Assembly (NCBI GenBank): GCA_041305085.1
Contig: JBFYMA010000022.1
Location: 3,814 to 67,813, forward strand
Source of the DNA: SURF-58 sp041305085
GTDB lineage: Archaea > Nanobdellota > Nanobdellia > Woesearchaeales > UBA9642
Reading direction: 5' to 3'
DNA: 64,000 nt
In this document: one piece after another, positions 50,440 to 59,653 of the stretch
Position numbering within the stretch: the stretch's first letter is position 1
Layout: the number at the start of each line of letters is the position of its first letter
The notes under the pieces: generated by a model
The model's database searches: none
Told to the model about the DNA's origin: nothing
The model's input: the letters and a program-made list of their open reading frames with translations, nothing else
Made by a program: the position numbers and the translations under genes

Positions 50440-51305
50440 GCAAAAGCAATTATGAATATTCCTGCAAGCATTATCGCAGAAGCTATTATTTTGTGGGGAA
50501 TCCTATGCTCGTGGTACATTTTCCCTCCGAGAAATACTGTTATCAGGGTTGAGAACCTCCTTATAGGTATTACAAGTGAGACAAGAACAGTCGGAAGTGC
50601 TATTACCCACAAAATGCTGAAAGCGGCAAAGTTGTCAAGAATTGCAGGAATCGAGAAAATCCAGAAGTGCTCCTTCAGCACTTTCAGGACAGTTTTCAGC
50701 CTTCCTGAAACAACAACAAGAATCATTATAAAAACTGTGTTTATGAGCACTGCCCAGAAATACTTTGTAAACGCGCTAATTGTCTGGAGCACTGTCTTAT
50801 CAATGATTGCCATAAAAGAAGCGAGAATCAATACGAGAAGCATAAAGAAAAGGTATTTCTTTTTTATCTCTGTAAAAGGATGGTGCCAGTTTTTTATGTT
50901 TTTTATTGTAAGATAATAACCTCCAATTATTATAACAACAACCCCCATAATCTGCAGGGTTGTGGGTGCTTCGCTAAGCAAAAAAAAGGAAAGCACAAGC
51001 AGGAATGCAGGGCTGAAGTTGATAAGAGGTGCAACAGTTGAGACCTCCTCGTTCTTGTATGATGCATACATGAAAAATGCAGTGATTATGTTCATGATGC
51101 AGAAAATTATTATAAGAACAAGAATCTTTCCAGGAATCTCAAACTGTATATCAAAGAACAGAATTGGAATGCTGAATATGAACTGTACAATCGCATATGA
51201 GCCGATAAAGTCGAAAATGCTTTCAAACGCCAATGCTTTTTTTCTCAATGCCTGGCTCAAACCGAAGAACACTGCAGAAAGCAATGTAATAAGTATCCAG
51301 CTCAT
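50436..51305 (-). CDS. EamA/DMT-family transporter
   Basis: 289 residues and about ten membrane helices in two five-helix halves, the drug/metabolite transporter arrangement. Start MSWILITLLSAVFFGLSQAL; first-half signature SYKNEEVSTVAPLINFSPAF near helix 4; second half has ALPTVLVSLVIPIRRFSTLI and the closing IIASAIMLAGIFIIAFA. Substrate unknown; members export amino acids or metabolites. It is a single-gene unit by position. Confidence 0.9.
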   Translation of the reverse strand: MSWILITLLSAVFFGLSQALRKKALAFESIFDFIGSYAIVQFIFSIPILFFDIQFEIPGKILVLIIIFCIMNIITAFFMYASYKNEEVSTVAPLINFSPAFLLVLSFFLLSEAPTTLQIMGVVVIIIGGYYLTIKNIKNWHHPFTEIKKKYLFFMLLVLILASFMAIIDKTVLQTISAFTKYFWAVLINTVFIMILVVVSGRLKTVLKVLKEHFWIFSIPAILDNFAAFSILWVIALPTVLVSLVIPIRRFSTLITVFLGGKMYHEHRIPHKIIASAIMLAGIFIIAFA

Positions 51306-51392
51306 GCAGACTTTTTAAAAAGTACAGTATAAATAGTTAACGGATAATATTTTCCAAAACAATTATAAATAATTTAACAAACACACCAAGGA

Positions 51393-51851
51393 ATGATAAC
51401 CGCCAATAAAAATAATTGCCTGATAATAAAACGCGCAACCCAGAAAGACTATGCTTCTATTTATAAGATTGCAAAAAGCAGCAAAAAAGGTTTCATTATG
51501 TCAAAAAAAACATGGTTTTATGACAAGAAAGAGCTTGCAGGATATATAGCTGACAAGAAAAGAAGCATTCTTCTGGTTGCTTTTGTCAACAAGAGAATTG
51601 CAGGGTTCATTCATGGAAGAATGATAAACAATGCATGGTATACTGTTGACACTGCAGCCACATTGCCAAAATACAGATCTTTGGGAATAGGAACACTGCT
51701 TTTCCAAAAACTGGAGTTAACTGCAAAAAGACGAGGCTGCGTTTATTTTAATGGGCTTGTAAAATTTGAAAACAAGAAAGCCATCTCATTTTGGCAAAAG
51801 CAGGGATTTGAAAAAGGAAAAAAGTTTGTGTGGGTGGAAAAGTTTCTTTAG
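51393..51851 (+). CDS. GNAT-family N-acetyltransferase
   Basis: 152 residues. The acetyl-CoA-binding motif A appears as TLPKYRSLGIGTLLFQKLE, with TAKRRGCVYFNGLVKFENKK and FWQKQGFEKGKKFVWVEKFL as the later strands and motif B. The N-terminus LIIKRATQKDYASIYKIAKS is the usual beta1-alpha1. Substrate not predictable. An ATTATAAATAAT box lies about 25-30 bp upstream of the ATG, so the message may be leaderless. Confidence 0.9.
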   Translation: MITANKNNCLIIKRATQKDYASIYKIAKSSKKGFIMSKKTWFYDKKELAGYIADKKRSILLVAFVNKRIAGFIHGRMINNAWYTVDTAATLPKYRSLGIGTLLFQKLELTAKRRGCVYFNGLVKFENKKAISFWQKQGFEKGKKFVWVEKFL

Positions 51852-51871
51852 CTGAAAAAACACTGAACATA

Positions 51872-52025
51872 CTTTGTGTAAAAATTAGACTTCGTCTATT
51901 GCCGCAAGGTTCGCTTGTCTTGATTATGAAACTCGAAAGCACTCGTCTCCGGATGGGACATCCCCCTGCTCGTGCTGCAAAACGTTTCAACTCACAAATG
52001 GGCGGCAACGCATTTTTACACAAAG
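51872..52025. repeat. 154-bp element with 14-bp terminal inverted repeats
   Basis: CTTTGTGTAAAAAT (51872-51885) and ATTTTTACACAAAG (52012-52025) are a perfect inverted pair; further inside TTGCCGC and GCGGCAA also pair. No coding potential. A single similar end, TTTTTGCACAAAGC, occurs at 8317-8330. It looks like a non-autonomous transposable element or large cruciform. Confidence 0.6.
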
Positions 52026-52037
52026 CCAAATGAATAT

Positions 52038-52201
52038 GCTATGTCCTTAATGTCTTTTTTGCCATTCCTGTGAAGCCTTTCACTTCATTTGTCGCTACAC
52101 TCCAGAGGGTTGGCTCCTTCGGAGATGGAGTGTACACTCACTCATTCATTACTAGGCGAGCCCGGCAAAAAGCGAACCTCTGGTGAGATTCGGGACATAG
52201 C
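52038..52201. repeat. 164-bp element with IS-like ends
   Basis: GCTATGTCC (52038-52046) and GGACATAGC (52193-52201) are inverted; the right end read inward, GCTATGTCCCGAATC, resembles the terminal repeat of the IS at 32351-33245 (GCTCTGTCCCGAGAC). No open frame. Likely a small non-autonomous derivative of that IS group. With the previous element it fills the 418-bp gap before the dUTPase gene. Confidence 0.5.
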
Positions 52202-52269
52202 TGGTTAACTGTGGCCGCAAAAACCTAAAAAACAAAACTATAAAAAACATTTCCTTATTCTCTTTTTTT

Positions 52270-52743
52270 ATGGAGCCGCTAAAAATCCAGAAGATTGCTG
52301 ACACTGATGATGTCGGATTTATAAAGAAAGGGGATTCTGCCATAGACCTTAGAGCTAGCGGGGTCTTTGTTGTAAATCTTGATGAAGAGCAAAAAGAAAT
52401 TTCACAAAAACAATATTCTCTCCAGCCAGGCGAGCGCATACTTGTAAAGACCGGTGTAAAGGCACATTTTCCAAAAGGTTTTTGGGGAAACATAAGGGAC
52501 AGGTCAGGACTTGCACTGAAGCACGGCATACACCAGCTCGGAGGGGTTATTGATGAGAATTACCGAGGGGAAATTGGAGTAATAATCATAAACCTGGGAA
52601 AAAAGCCTTATACTATTTCAAAGAATGACAGGGTTGCCCAAATGGTGCTTACGCCCTATGCTACTCCAAACATAGAGTTTGTCAGCTCTTTGGAAGATTC
52701 TGAAAGAGGAGAAACAGGGTTTGGGCATAGCGGAAAATTCTAA
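52270..52743 (+). CDS. dut: dUTP diphosphatase
   Basis: 157 residues, trimeric dUTPase type. All five motifs are visible: SAIDLRASG (1), RDRSGLALKHG (2), GGVIDENYRGEIGVIIIN (3, with the catalytic Asp and Tyr), NDRVAQMVLTPY (4) and SERGETGFGHSGKF (5, the flexible tail). It hydrolyses dUTP to dUMP, keeping uracil out of DNA. The start follows a T-rich region without a clear ribosome site. Its end overlaps the P-type ATPase gene antiparallel by four bases. Confidence 0.95.
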   Translation: MEPLKIQKIADTDDVGFIKKGDSAIDLRASGVFVVNLDEEQKEISQKQYSLQPGERILVKTGVKAHFPKGFWGNIRDRSGLALKHGIHQLGGVIDENYRGEIGVIIINLGKKPYTISKNDRVAQMVLTPYATPNIEFVSSLEDSERGETGFGHSGKF

Positions 52744-55403
52744 GGGTTGTTTGAAGATTTCCTGATAAACATGTTAACAATTGCAGATGCAATTTTCTGC
52801 ACAATGTACACTGCAATCACTGCAGCAATCAGTATTCCCCACACTTCAAAGCTTAATGGAGACAGCTCAAATATTCTGTTAAGAGGGGTATAAATTATCG
52901 CCAGCTGCAGTATTATTGCTCCTCCTAGCGCCATCATCAAGTACTTATTGGAAAAGAATCTAATTTTGTATTCAGACCTCACAATCTGTATTCTCAGGAA
53001 CTGCATCAGAACCAGCAGCGTAAGTGTTACTGTTCTTGCTGTTAACACATCATAATTCTGAAGCATGTATCTGAACAGCCAGATTGCTGCTGCAGTCATT
53101 ATCAAACCCACCAAAAATATGTTGACAAATATTTTTTTTGATATTATATTTTCCTTGATATTTCTTGGAGGCTTTTCCATTATGCTCTTGCTGTGAGGGT
53201 CTATTCCCAAAGCCAAAGCTGGAGGCCCGTCCGTCACCAGGTTCATCCAAAGAATATGCAGTGCAGTAAGAGGAAGTATAAGCTTTCCTTCGCCATCCAA
53301 AAACCCAAGCCATCCTGCAAGGATCATTGCCGTAAATAAGACTAGTACTTCTGCAAGGTTTGTGCTCAGGAGATAGTTTACAAATTTTCTTATGTTGTCA
53401 AATATTCCCCTTCCCTCTTCAACAGCATTGACAATGCTGGCAAAGTTGTCATCAGTAAGTATCATGTCGCTTGCCTCTTTTGAAACGTCTGTTCCTGTTA
53501 TGCCCATGGCTATCCCTATATCTGCACGCTTAAGCGCAGGTGCATCATTTACCCCATCTCCTGTCATTGCAACAACGTGCCCCTTCTTTTTAAGGGCTTC
53601 AACTATTTTCATTTTGTCTTTTGGATTTACTCTTGCGTATATTCCTATGTTTTCAACCTCTTTATCAAGGTCTATGCTCTGCAGCTCCTGGCCGTCAACA
53701 GCCCTGCCCTCTATTCCTATCTCTCTTCCTATAGCAACAGCAGTGCCTTTGTAGTCTCCTGTAATCATTACAACTTTTATTCCTGCAGTCTTGCACTTCT
53801 GCACTGCTATTTTTACTTCTTCTCTTGGAGGGTCTATCATTCCCTGAAGCCCCACAAAAATAAGGTTTTTCTCCACTGATTTGATATTATCCTCTTTTTC
53901 GTTTTTTGCAAGAGGCCTATATGCAAACGCCAAAACCCTTAATGCTTCGCTGGAAAACTGCTCATTGGTTTTTTTTATCTGCTCAACATCCTTTTGGGTA
54001 ATATTTCTTACTTTTCCGTTTATGAGTATTCTATTACAGACACCCAGCACAGAATCAGGTGCCCCTTTGACAAGCGCAGACCTGTCTTTTCCATTCAGGA
54101 TGTGGATTGTTGCCATTCTTTTTCTTTCGCTGTCAAATGGAATCTCGTTCAGCCTTGGATATTTTTCCCTTGTCTCAGGAATGCTGAAGTGGGCCTTGGC
54201 GGCAACAGCCAGCAGGCATCCCTCTGTTGGGTCTCCTGAAACAGTCCATTTTCCATCCTCGTGCATCAGCTGCGAGTCATTGCAGAGCACACCTATTTTC
54301 AAAAGCAGATCGTTTTTAATTTGTTTTGAAAATTTCCCTTCAGGAGAATAGCCTGAGCCTGACACTTCTATGAGCTGGCTGTCAGTAAAAATCTTTTTTA
54401 CAGTCATTTCGTTTTTTGTAAGTGTTCCTGTCTTGTCAGTGCAGATAACGCTTGTCCCTCCAAGAGTTTCAACGCTTGGAAGCTTTCTTATGAGCGCGCT
54501 TTTTTTGACCATTTTCTGTATTCCCATGGCAAGGGTTATTGTGACAACTGCAGGCAGCCCTTCCGGAACTGCAGCAACTGCCAATGAAACTGCAAACTCA
54601 AACATTTTCAGAATATCATTTCCGCCTATTATTCCTGTAACAAATACAATGATGCAGATTGCCAGCACAAGCATCCCTAATCTTTTTCCAAGCTTTTCCA
54701 GCTTTAGCTGCAGGGGAGTTGCAGTTTTTGGGGTTTCCTGGATAAGGCCTGCAATTTTTCCAATCTCTGACTGCATGCCTGTGCCTGTAACAATTGCCTT
54801 TCCTCTTCCATTAACAACAGTTGTTCCTGAGTAGACCATATTGAGCCTGTCTGCAAGCACTTTGTCTGAAGCCATCTTTTCTGTTGTTTTCTCTACTCCT
54901 CCGCTCTCTCCTGTGAGTGCTGCTTCCTGAGTCTTGAGCTGGACTGCATCTATAAGCCTTGCATCTGCAGGAATCTTGTCTCCTGTTGCAAGAACAATAA
55001 CATCTCCTGGAACAAGGTCATTTACATCAACATGGGTTTCTTTTCCATTCCTTATCACCAAAGCATTTAGGCTGGCCATCTTGCGCAGTGCCTCGATGCT
55101 TTTTTCTGCATTGTACTCCTGGATAAACCCAAATATTGAATTAAAGAGCAGAATCACGAATATTGCTATTGCATCAACCCATTCTCCTAAATATGCAGAA
55201 ACAAGTGTTGCAAAAATAAGGATATATATAAGGAAATTGTTGAACTGCCTCAAAAATATCTTGAGCTTAGAGTCTCCTTTTTTGCAGACAAGCTCGTTTG
55301 AGCCGTACTGGGCAAGCCTGTTGCGGGCATCCTCATGGGAGATTCCAGTTTTTGAGCTCTTGAGCCTTGCAAAAACTTCACCAATAGATTCATCAAAGTA
55401 CAT
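52740..55403 (-). CDS. P-type cation ATPase, Ca2+-type (P2)
   Basis: 887 residues. Phosphorylation motif CTDKTGTLTKNEM, actuator AALTGESGGVEK, nucleotide domain with ALVKGAPDSVLG and IDPPREEVKIAV, hinge MTGDGVNDAPALKRADIG. Helix 4 has AVAAVPEGLPAVVTITLAMG, the PEGLP motif of Ca2+/Mn2+ pumps such as SPCA/PMR1 and bacterial PacL. About ten helices: two pairs in the N-terminal half, six after residue 670. It pumps cations out of the cytoplasm. The N-terminal cation ATPase domain (GEVFARLKSSKTGISHEDAR) is normal. Confidence 0.95.
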   Translation of the reverse strand: MYFDESIGEVFARLKSSKTGISHEDARNRLAQYGSNELVCKKGDSKLKIFLRQFNNFLIYILIFATLVSAYLGEWVDAIAIFVILLFNSIFGFIQEYNAEKSIEALRKMASLNALVIRNGKETHVDVNDLVPGDVIVLATGDKIPADARLIDAVQLKTQEAALTGESGGVEKTTEKMASDKVLADRLNMVYSGTTVVNGRGKAIVTGTGMQSEIGKIAGLIQETPKTATPLQLKLEKLGKRLGMLVLAICIIVFVTGIIGGNDILKMFEFAVSLAVAAVPEGLPAVVTITLAMGIQKMVKKSALIRKLPSVETLGGTSVICTDKTGTLTKNEMTVKKIFTDSQLIEVSGSGYSPEGKFSKQIKNDLLLKIGVLCNDSQLMHEDGKWTVSGDPTEGCLLAVAAKAHFSIPETREKYPRLNEIPFDSERKRMATIHILNGKDRSALVKGAPDSVLGVCNRILINGKVRNITQKDVEQIKKTNEQFSSEALRVLAFAYRPLAKNEKEDNIKSVEKNLIFVGLQGMIDPPREEVKIAVQKCKTAGIKVVMITGDYKGTAVAIGREIGIEGRAVDGQELQSIDLDKEVENIGIYARVNPKDKMKIVEALKKKGHVVAMTGDGVNDAPALKRADIGIAMGITGTDVSKEASDMILTDDNFASIVNAVEEGRGIFDNIRKFVNYLLSTNLAEVLVLFTAMILAGWLGFLDGEGKLILPLTALHILWMNLVTDGPPALALGIDPHSKSIMEKPPRNIKENIISKKIFVNIFLVGLIMTAAAIWLFRYMLQNYDVLTARTVTLTLLVLMQFLRIQIVRSEYKIRFFSNKYLMMALGGAIILQLAIIYTPLNRIFELSPLSFEVWGILIAAVIAVYIVQKIASAIVNMFIRKSSNNP

Positions 55404-55583
55404 ATGCTTAATTCAAATGCTTTACTATTTAAAAGTTCGTCATTACTTGGAGAGAGTGGAATAAGGAGAGAGTGTATAATAACATTTCGTTGGGCTTTTT
55501 ATGGGTGGATAATTTTTACGCATCAGGTTTTTCCTATGCTCACATTTGCTCGATTCTGTAGTTATGTATGTATAAGGGTTAGG

Positions 55584-56528
55584 TCAGAAATAAACCAATT
55601 TAAGATACTTGCGTATTGTAAACTCTTCAAAGTCTTTAATGCTTGGGAAGTTGTTCTTAAGTTCGGACAATAGCTTGAAGTATTCTTCTCTTGAGGGTAC
55701 TTCTACATCGAACTCGAAGTCGTTCAGGGAGATGGTTGTATCAATATAGGTAACATACTTGTTCATCTTCGAGAATTCCAAGAGCCTATCAAGTATAGAA
55801 AGGTCATTCAATACAAGATTGATCTTATAGTACTTGTATCCTATCCTATCAAGATTAAGGATTGCCTTATAACCAAGTATAATCTTTTTTTGTTCAAGTC
55901 TTCTTATTCGAAAGGCGAGCGTGCGAACGGGAATTGCTATCCTCCTTGATAGTTCCAGCGTGGATACCCTTGCATCTGAGGATATTTCTTGCAAAATTCT
56001 TCTATCTGTCTCGTCTATCAGCTCTGTCTCTGATCCCCCTACGATCAATGAGTTAAAGTCTTTCCTTTCTCCTACGAAATATTCTCTAGAGAGGTGATAG
56101 ACTTTTGTGAATATGGCCAGACTGTATCTTCCTATGTTTCTTTTGTATTTTTGCTTAAATTCTTGCCATATATCTTTAAACTGATAGACTGAACTAACCC
56201 AACAGACAAACCCTGCATCATATATGCCGTCCATGGTTGAAAGAACGTGAATCTCAGGAAGTTTTTTCAGGCAGTTCAGGATCTCAGCCTCTTTTTGGGT
56301 GTCTGTGTCAATAAATCTCAGGTAAACTCTGAATCCTATAAGCCCAAGCTTTGAGTTGTCTATAAGTGCATAATAGCCCAGTATATATTTTTCCCTTTCA
56401 AGGCGCGAGAGCCTGTAAGCGGCAGTGTTGGGATTAAGTCTTGTTTTTTTGGCAAGGATGTTTATAGGCATCCTTGCATCTTCATCAAGGCACACCAATA
56501 TACGAAAATCCTTAATATCAAGCTTCAT
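55584..56528 (-). CDS. Lrp/AsnC-type regulator with two HTH domains
   Basis: 314 residues. The first helix-turn-helix is LDIKDFRILVCLDEDARMPI, ILAKKTRLNPNTAAYRLSRL; a second, about residue 165-215, is LIDETDRRILQEISSDARVS and RRIAIPVRTLAFRIRRLEQK. Each is followed by an RAM-like beta domain. Two-unit forms of this family occur in archaea. It is divergent from the prenyl-synthase-like gene, 93 bp apart, with TGTATACA and an ATATATTTATTAT box between, so it probably controls that gene and itself. The 180 bp past its stop codon shows nothing clear. Confidence 0.85.
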   Translation of the reverse strand: MKLDIKDFRILVCLDEDARMPINILAKKTRLNPNTAAYRLSRLEREKYILGYYALIDNSKLGLIGFRVYLRFIDTDTQKEAEILNCLKKLPEIHVLSTMDGIYDAGFVCWVSSVYQFKDIWQEFKQKYKRNIGRYSLAIFTKVYHLSREYFVGERKDFNSLIVGGSETELIDETDRRILQEISSDARVSTLELSRRIAIPVRTLAFRIRRLEQKKIILGYKAILNLDRIGYKYYKINLVLNDLSILDRLLEFSKMNKYVTYIDTTISLNDFEFDVEVPSREEYFKLLSELKNNFPSIKDFEEFTIRKYLKLVYF

Positions 56529-56621
56529 TTTAATAATTAGGCTAATAAGTTTAAAAATATTGCTATTTTAACAAAATATGTATACAAAAATTCATATATT
56601 TATTATCACTATACAGTAAGT

Positions 56622-57626
56622 ATGAAAGCCGAAACATACTTTGAAATCATGAACCAGGTGTCCAGATCAACGAGACCTATACTGGAAAAGGCAATTGCAG
56701 GAGAAGATGATTGCATAGGCTACCGACTCATAAGAAGAAGGCTGGACAAGCCAAAGTTAAGAGATATCCTTGTATACGCAAGCTACAAGAGTGTATGCAA
56801 CCAGGACTCAGAGAAAGTTTATCCTGTTTGCGCAGCAATGGAGCTGTTTAACTGCTCCACCTACGCATACAACTGGATACTTGACCAAAAAGAAGATGTC
56901 CATACAGGAGAAGATGTCAACAAACTGATAATTGCAGGGATGCAAATGAGAGAGAAATCAGAGGAACTTCTCTTCTCCTATGGAAATGTGGAACTGATAC
57001 AAAGGTTCTCAGAAGCACACAGAAAAATATATGATGCCCAATATATGGATCTCTTCAAGCTTACCTACAATAAGTTTTCCACTGCATCCATGACAGATTT
57101 TGAGAACCTCTACGAGCAAAGGCTTAAAAACATAACAGGACATTTCATTGGCCTCTGTTGCTATGCTGGCGCAGCTGTTGGTGAAGACAAAAAGAATGCA
57201 GAAATACTTCATCAATATGGTGTGTTACTGGGCACAGCCGGGCAGCTCGTCAATGATCTGGGCGACTTCGTAGCATCTCCGCAAAAGGTTCTTGAGAAAT
57301 CATATAAGGATCAGTTCAGCGATATACGCCAAGGAAAGTTAACTCTGGCTGCAAAGTACGCACTTACTCACGGAACCAAACAAGAGCAAGAATCTCTTAC
57401 TGATCTTATTGGCAACGCCAACCCCACAATAGAAGAGTTGGAGCGTTGCCAATCTGCCATAGTTAGCTCGGGAGCTGCAGAGTATGTAATGAAGAGGTCA
57501 AAAAACTATCGAAATGCTGCAAAGAAGGTGCTGCACCAGATTCCCGAATCGCATTGGCGGGACATATTATCAGTGACCAGCGTGCACACACGCACGAACA
57601 AATACATCAAAAAACTATTTCGCTAA
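56622..57626 (+). CDS. Polyprenyl-synthase-like protein with altered Asp motifs
   Basis: 334 residues with an all-helical isoprenoid-synthase pattern. The first Asp-rich motif position reads AMELFNCSTYAYNWILDQKE instead of xELxHxxSLxHDDxxD, so the two adjacent Asp are replaced by Asn-Trp. The second is LGTAGQLVNDLGDFVASPQK, where only the first Asp is replaced by Asn. QFSDIRQGKLTLAAKYALTH corresponds to the KxSDxxxGKxT block. The family makes prenyl diphosphates for archaeal lipids; the altered first motif suggests changed or lost condensing activity. Divergent from the Lrp-type regulator. Confidence 0.75.
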   Translation: MKAETYFEIMNQVSRSTRPILEKAIAGEDDCIGYRLIRRRLDKPKLRDILVYASYKSVCNQDSEKVYPVCAAMELFNCSTYAYNWILDQKEDVHTGEDVNKLIIAGMQMREKSEELLFSYGNVELIQRFSEAHRKIYDAQYMDLFKLTYNKFSTASMTDFENLYEQRLKNITGHFIGLCCYAGAAVGEDKKNAEILHQYGVLLGTAGQLVNDLGDFVASPQKVLEKSYKDQFSDIRQGKLTLAAKYALTHGTKQEQESLTDLIGNANPTIEELERCQSAIVSSGAAEYVMKRSKNYRNAAKKVLHQIPESHWRDILSVTSVHTRTNKYIKKLFR

Positions 57627-57717
57627 ACTGAACAATCATGATAAAACCAGCATTATTAGACACTCTCAAAATAGCTAAATAACTAACTTTATTAACAACC
57701 TGTTTCTCTAACAAAGC

Positions 57718-59601
57718 ATGCAGTTCAACGGATTAACACTCGACATCTTCCAGGTAGATGCTATAAAAAGCCTTTCAAAAAACAACTCTGTTGTAGTCAG
57801 CGCGCCTACAGGCTGCGGCAAGACAGTGATTGCAGAGTACTTGATAGAGCAGGAGCTGAAAAAAAACAAAAGGGTTGTCTATACTGCTCCAATAAAGGCG
57901 CTGAGCAACCAGAAGTACAGGGATTTCAGCAGCCAGTTCGGAAAGGAAAAGATTGGTCTGATGACAGGGGATGAAGTCATAAATCCCACTGCCCAGATAA
58001 TAATTATGACCACAGAGATTTACAGGAACATGGTCCTTGTCAAGGATGAAAGCGTCCAGAACATCAGCTTTGTCGTGTTTGACGAAATCCATTACATAAA
58101 TGATATAGAAAGGGGGTATGTGTGGGAGGAGTCAATAATTTTTTCTCCTGAAACAGTAAGGTTTGTCTGCCTTTCAGCCACAATCCCAAATGCTGAGGAG
58201 TTCTCAAGATGGATTGAGAAGATAAAAAACCACAAGGTTGACACAATCATATACACCCACAGGCCTGTGCCTCTGAAAAAGCTCTTTTATGCAGAGGATT
58301 TAGGGTTTGCAGAGCTGGAAAAAATCCAGGCAATGAAGAAAGCAGTGCCTTACAGAAAAGTTTTCAGGAAAAAAGGTGCTCTGCCAAGATTTCCCCTGCC
58401 AAACCACCTGAGCCTTGTAAGCCTTCTTGGAGAGGAAAAAACACCTATTCTTTTTTTTTGCTTTTCAAGGATGACATGCCAGAAGTATGCAGAGCAGCTG
58501 GCAAAAAAAACAAACAAAACAAATCTTGATTCAATAAAGCTCATAAACGAAAAGCTCAAGACTGTTCCCAGAGAGGTTTCCATGCTGAAAACAACAGTTA
58601 TACTGAGGGAGACCCTTCCAAAAGGTATCGGCTTCCACCATGCAGGGCTTATACCAGTACTCAAAGAGATCGTTGAAGAGCTTTTCAGCAAAGGAATGAT
58701 TGACGTGCTTTATGTTACTGAAACATTTGCTGTAGGAATAAACATGCCTGCAAAGACTGTCTGCTTCAATGACCTGCGAAAGTTCAACGGAATAAATTTC
58801 TCCTATCTGAACAGCAAAGAATTTTTCCAGATGGCCGGAAGGGCAGGCAGAAGGGGAATGGACCTTGTGGGATTTGTGGTTTCAATGATAGACTACAGGT
58901 TTTTTGATATTGAAAGAATAAGAAAAATCACTTCAAAGGATGCTGAGCCTCTGCAGTCCCAGTTCAGGCTTTCAGTAAATACAGTGCTGAACATGATAAA
59001 AAGGCATTCTCATGAAGAGATTGATAAAATACTTGAGCAGTCATTTTTTGCGTTCCAGAAAAGCTCCACAAGCACTGTCAAGAGAACATATAAAAACCTT
59101 CTTGGAAGGCTTAAAAAGCTGGACTTTCTGGATGAGCAGCTAAGGCTTACTGAAAAAGGGGATTTTGCCTCAAGGATTTTCTGCGATGAAATAGTTTTTA
59201 CAGAGCTCTTTTCAACAGGCTTCTGGAAAAAGCTCACAACATATGAGATAACACTAATAATTGCAGCAATGGTTTATGAGCCAAAAAGAAACGCAAGGTT
59301 TTACAAAAATGTTTCTTCAACAATAGAGCATAGGTTAGAAACCTCAACCCTGGGAATCCTGGGAAAAAAAGCAAAGCAGATAGCCAACATGTCTTCAATA
59401 GTCTACCCTATTTTTTCAGGAAAAAGCTTTTTTGAGATGCTCAACAATACAAGCATGGACGAAGGTGACCTTATGAGGCTTTTCAGCCAGATACTTGACA
59501 GGCTTCAGCAGCTTTTGAGGGCTGCAGATGATTACGAGCTGAGGCAGAGGCTTGAAAGCTGCCTCTCAACAGCGAGAGATTTCATTAAGGATATTTACTA
59601 G
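57718..59601 (+). CDS. Ski2-like DExH RNA helicase
   Basis: 627 residues. Walker A is SAPTGCGKTVIAEYL, motif Ia TAPIKALSNQKYRDF, motif II FDEIHYINDIERGYVWEE, motif III CLSATIPNAEEF; the second RecA-like domain has ILFFCFSRMTCQKYAEQL, GFHHAGLIPVLKEIVEEL and MAGRAGRRGMDLVGFV. The RGYVWEE block and the motif VI are those of Ski2/Mtr4 helicases that feed RNA to exosomes. The C-terminal helical part (about 430-627) lacks the Mtr4 arch. In archaea it probably acts in RNA decay or processing. Confidence 0.9.
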   Translation: MQFNGLTLDIFQVDAIKSLSKNNSVVVSAPTGCGKTVIAEYLIEQELKKNKRVVYTAPIKALSNQKYRDFSSQFGKEKIGLMTGDEVINPTAQIIIMTTEIYRNMVLVKDESVQNISFVVFDEIHYINDIERGYVWEESIIFSPETVRFVCLSATIPNAEEFSRWIEKIKNHKVDTIIYTHRPVPLKKLFYAEDLGFAELEKIQAMKKAVPYRKVFRKKGALPRFPLPNHLSLVSLLGEEKTPILFFCFSRMTCQKYAEQLAKKTNKTNLDSIKLINEKLKTVPREVSMLKTTVILRETLPKGIGFHHAGLIPVLKEIVEELFSKGMIDVLYVTETFAVGINMPAKTVCFNDLRKFNGINFSYLNSKEFFQMAGRAGRRGMDLVGFVVSMIDYRFFDIERIRKITSKDAEPLQSQFRLSVNTVLNMIKRHSHEEIDKILEQSFFAFQKSSTSTVKRTYKNLLGRLKKLDFLDEQLRLTEKGDFASRIFCDEIVFTELFSTGFWKKLTTYEITLIIAAMVYEPKRNARFYKNVSSTIEHRLETSTLGILGKKAKQIANMSSIVYPIFSGKSFFEMLNNTSMDEGDLMRLFSQILDRLQQLLRAADDYELRQRLESCLSTARDFIKDIY

Positions 59602-59653
59602 AGCTGCTAAAACCACAGTAACTTATATAAATAGATGCACCAACTATATTCTT

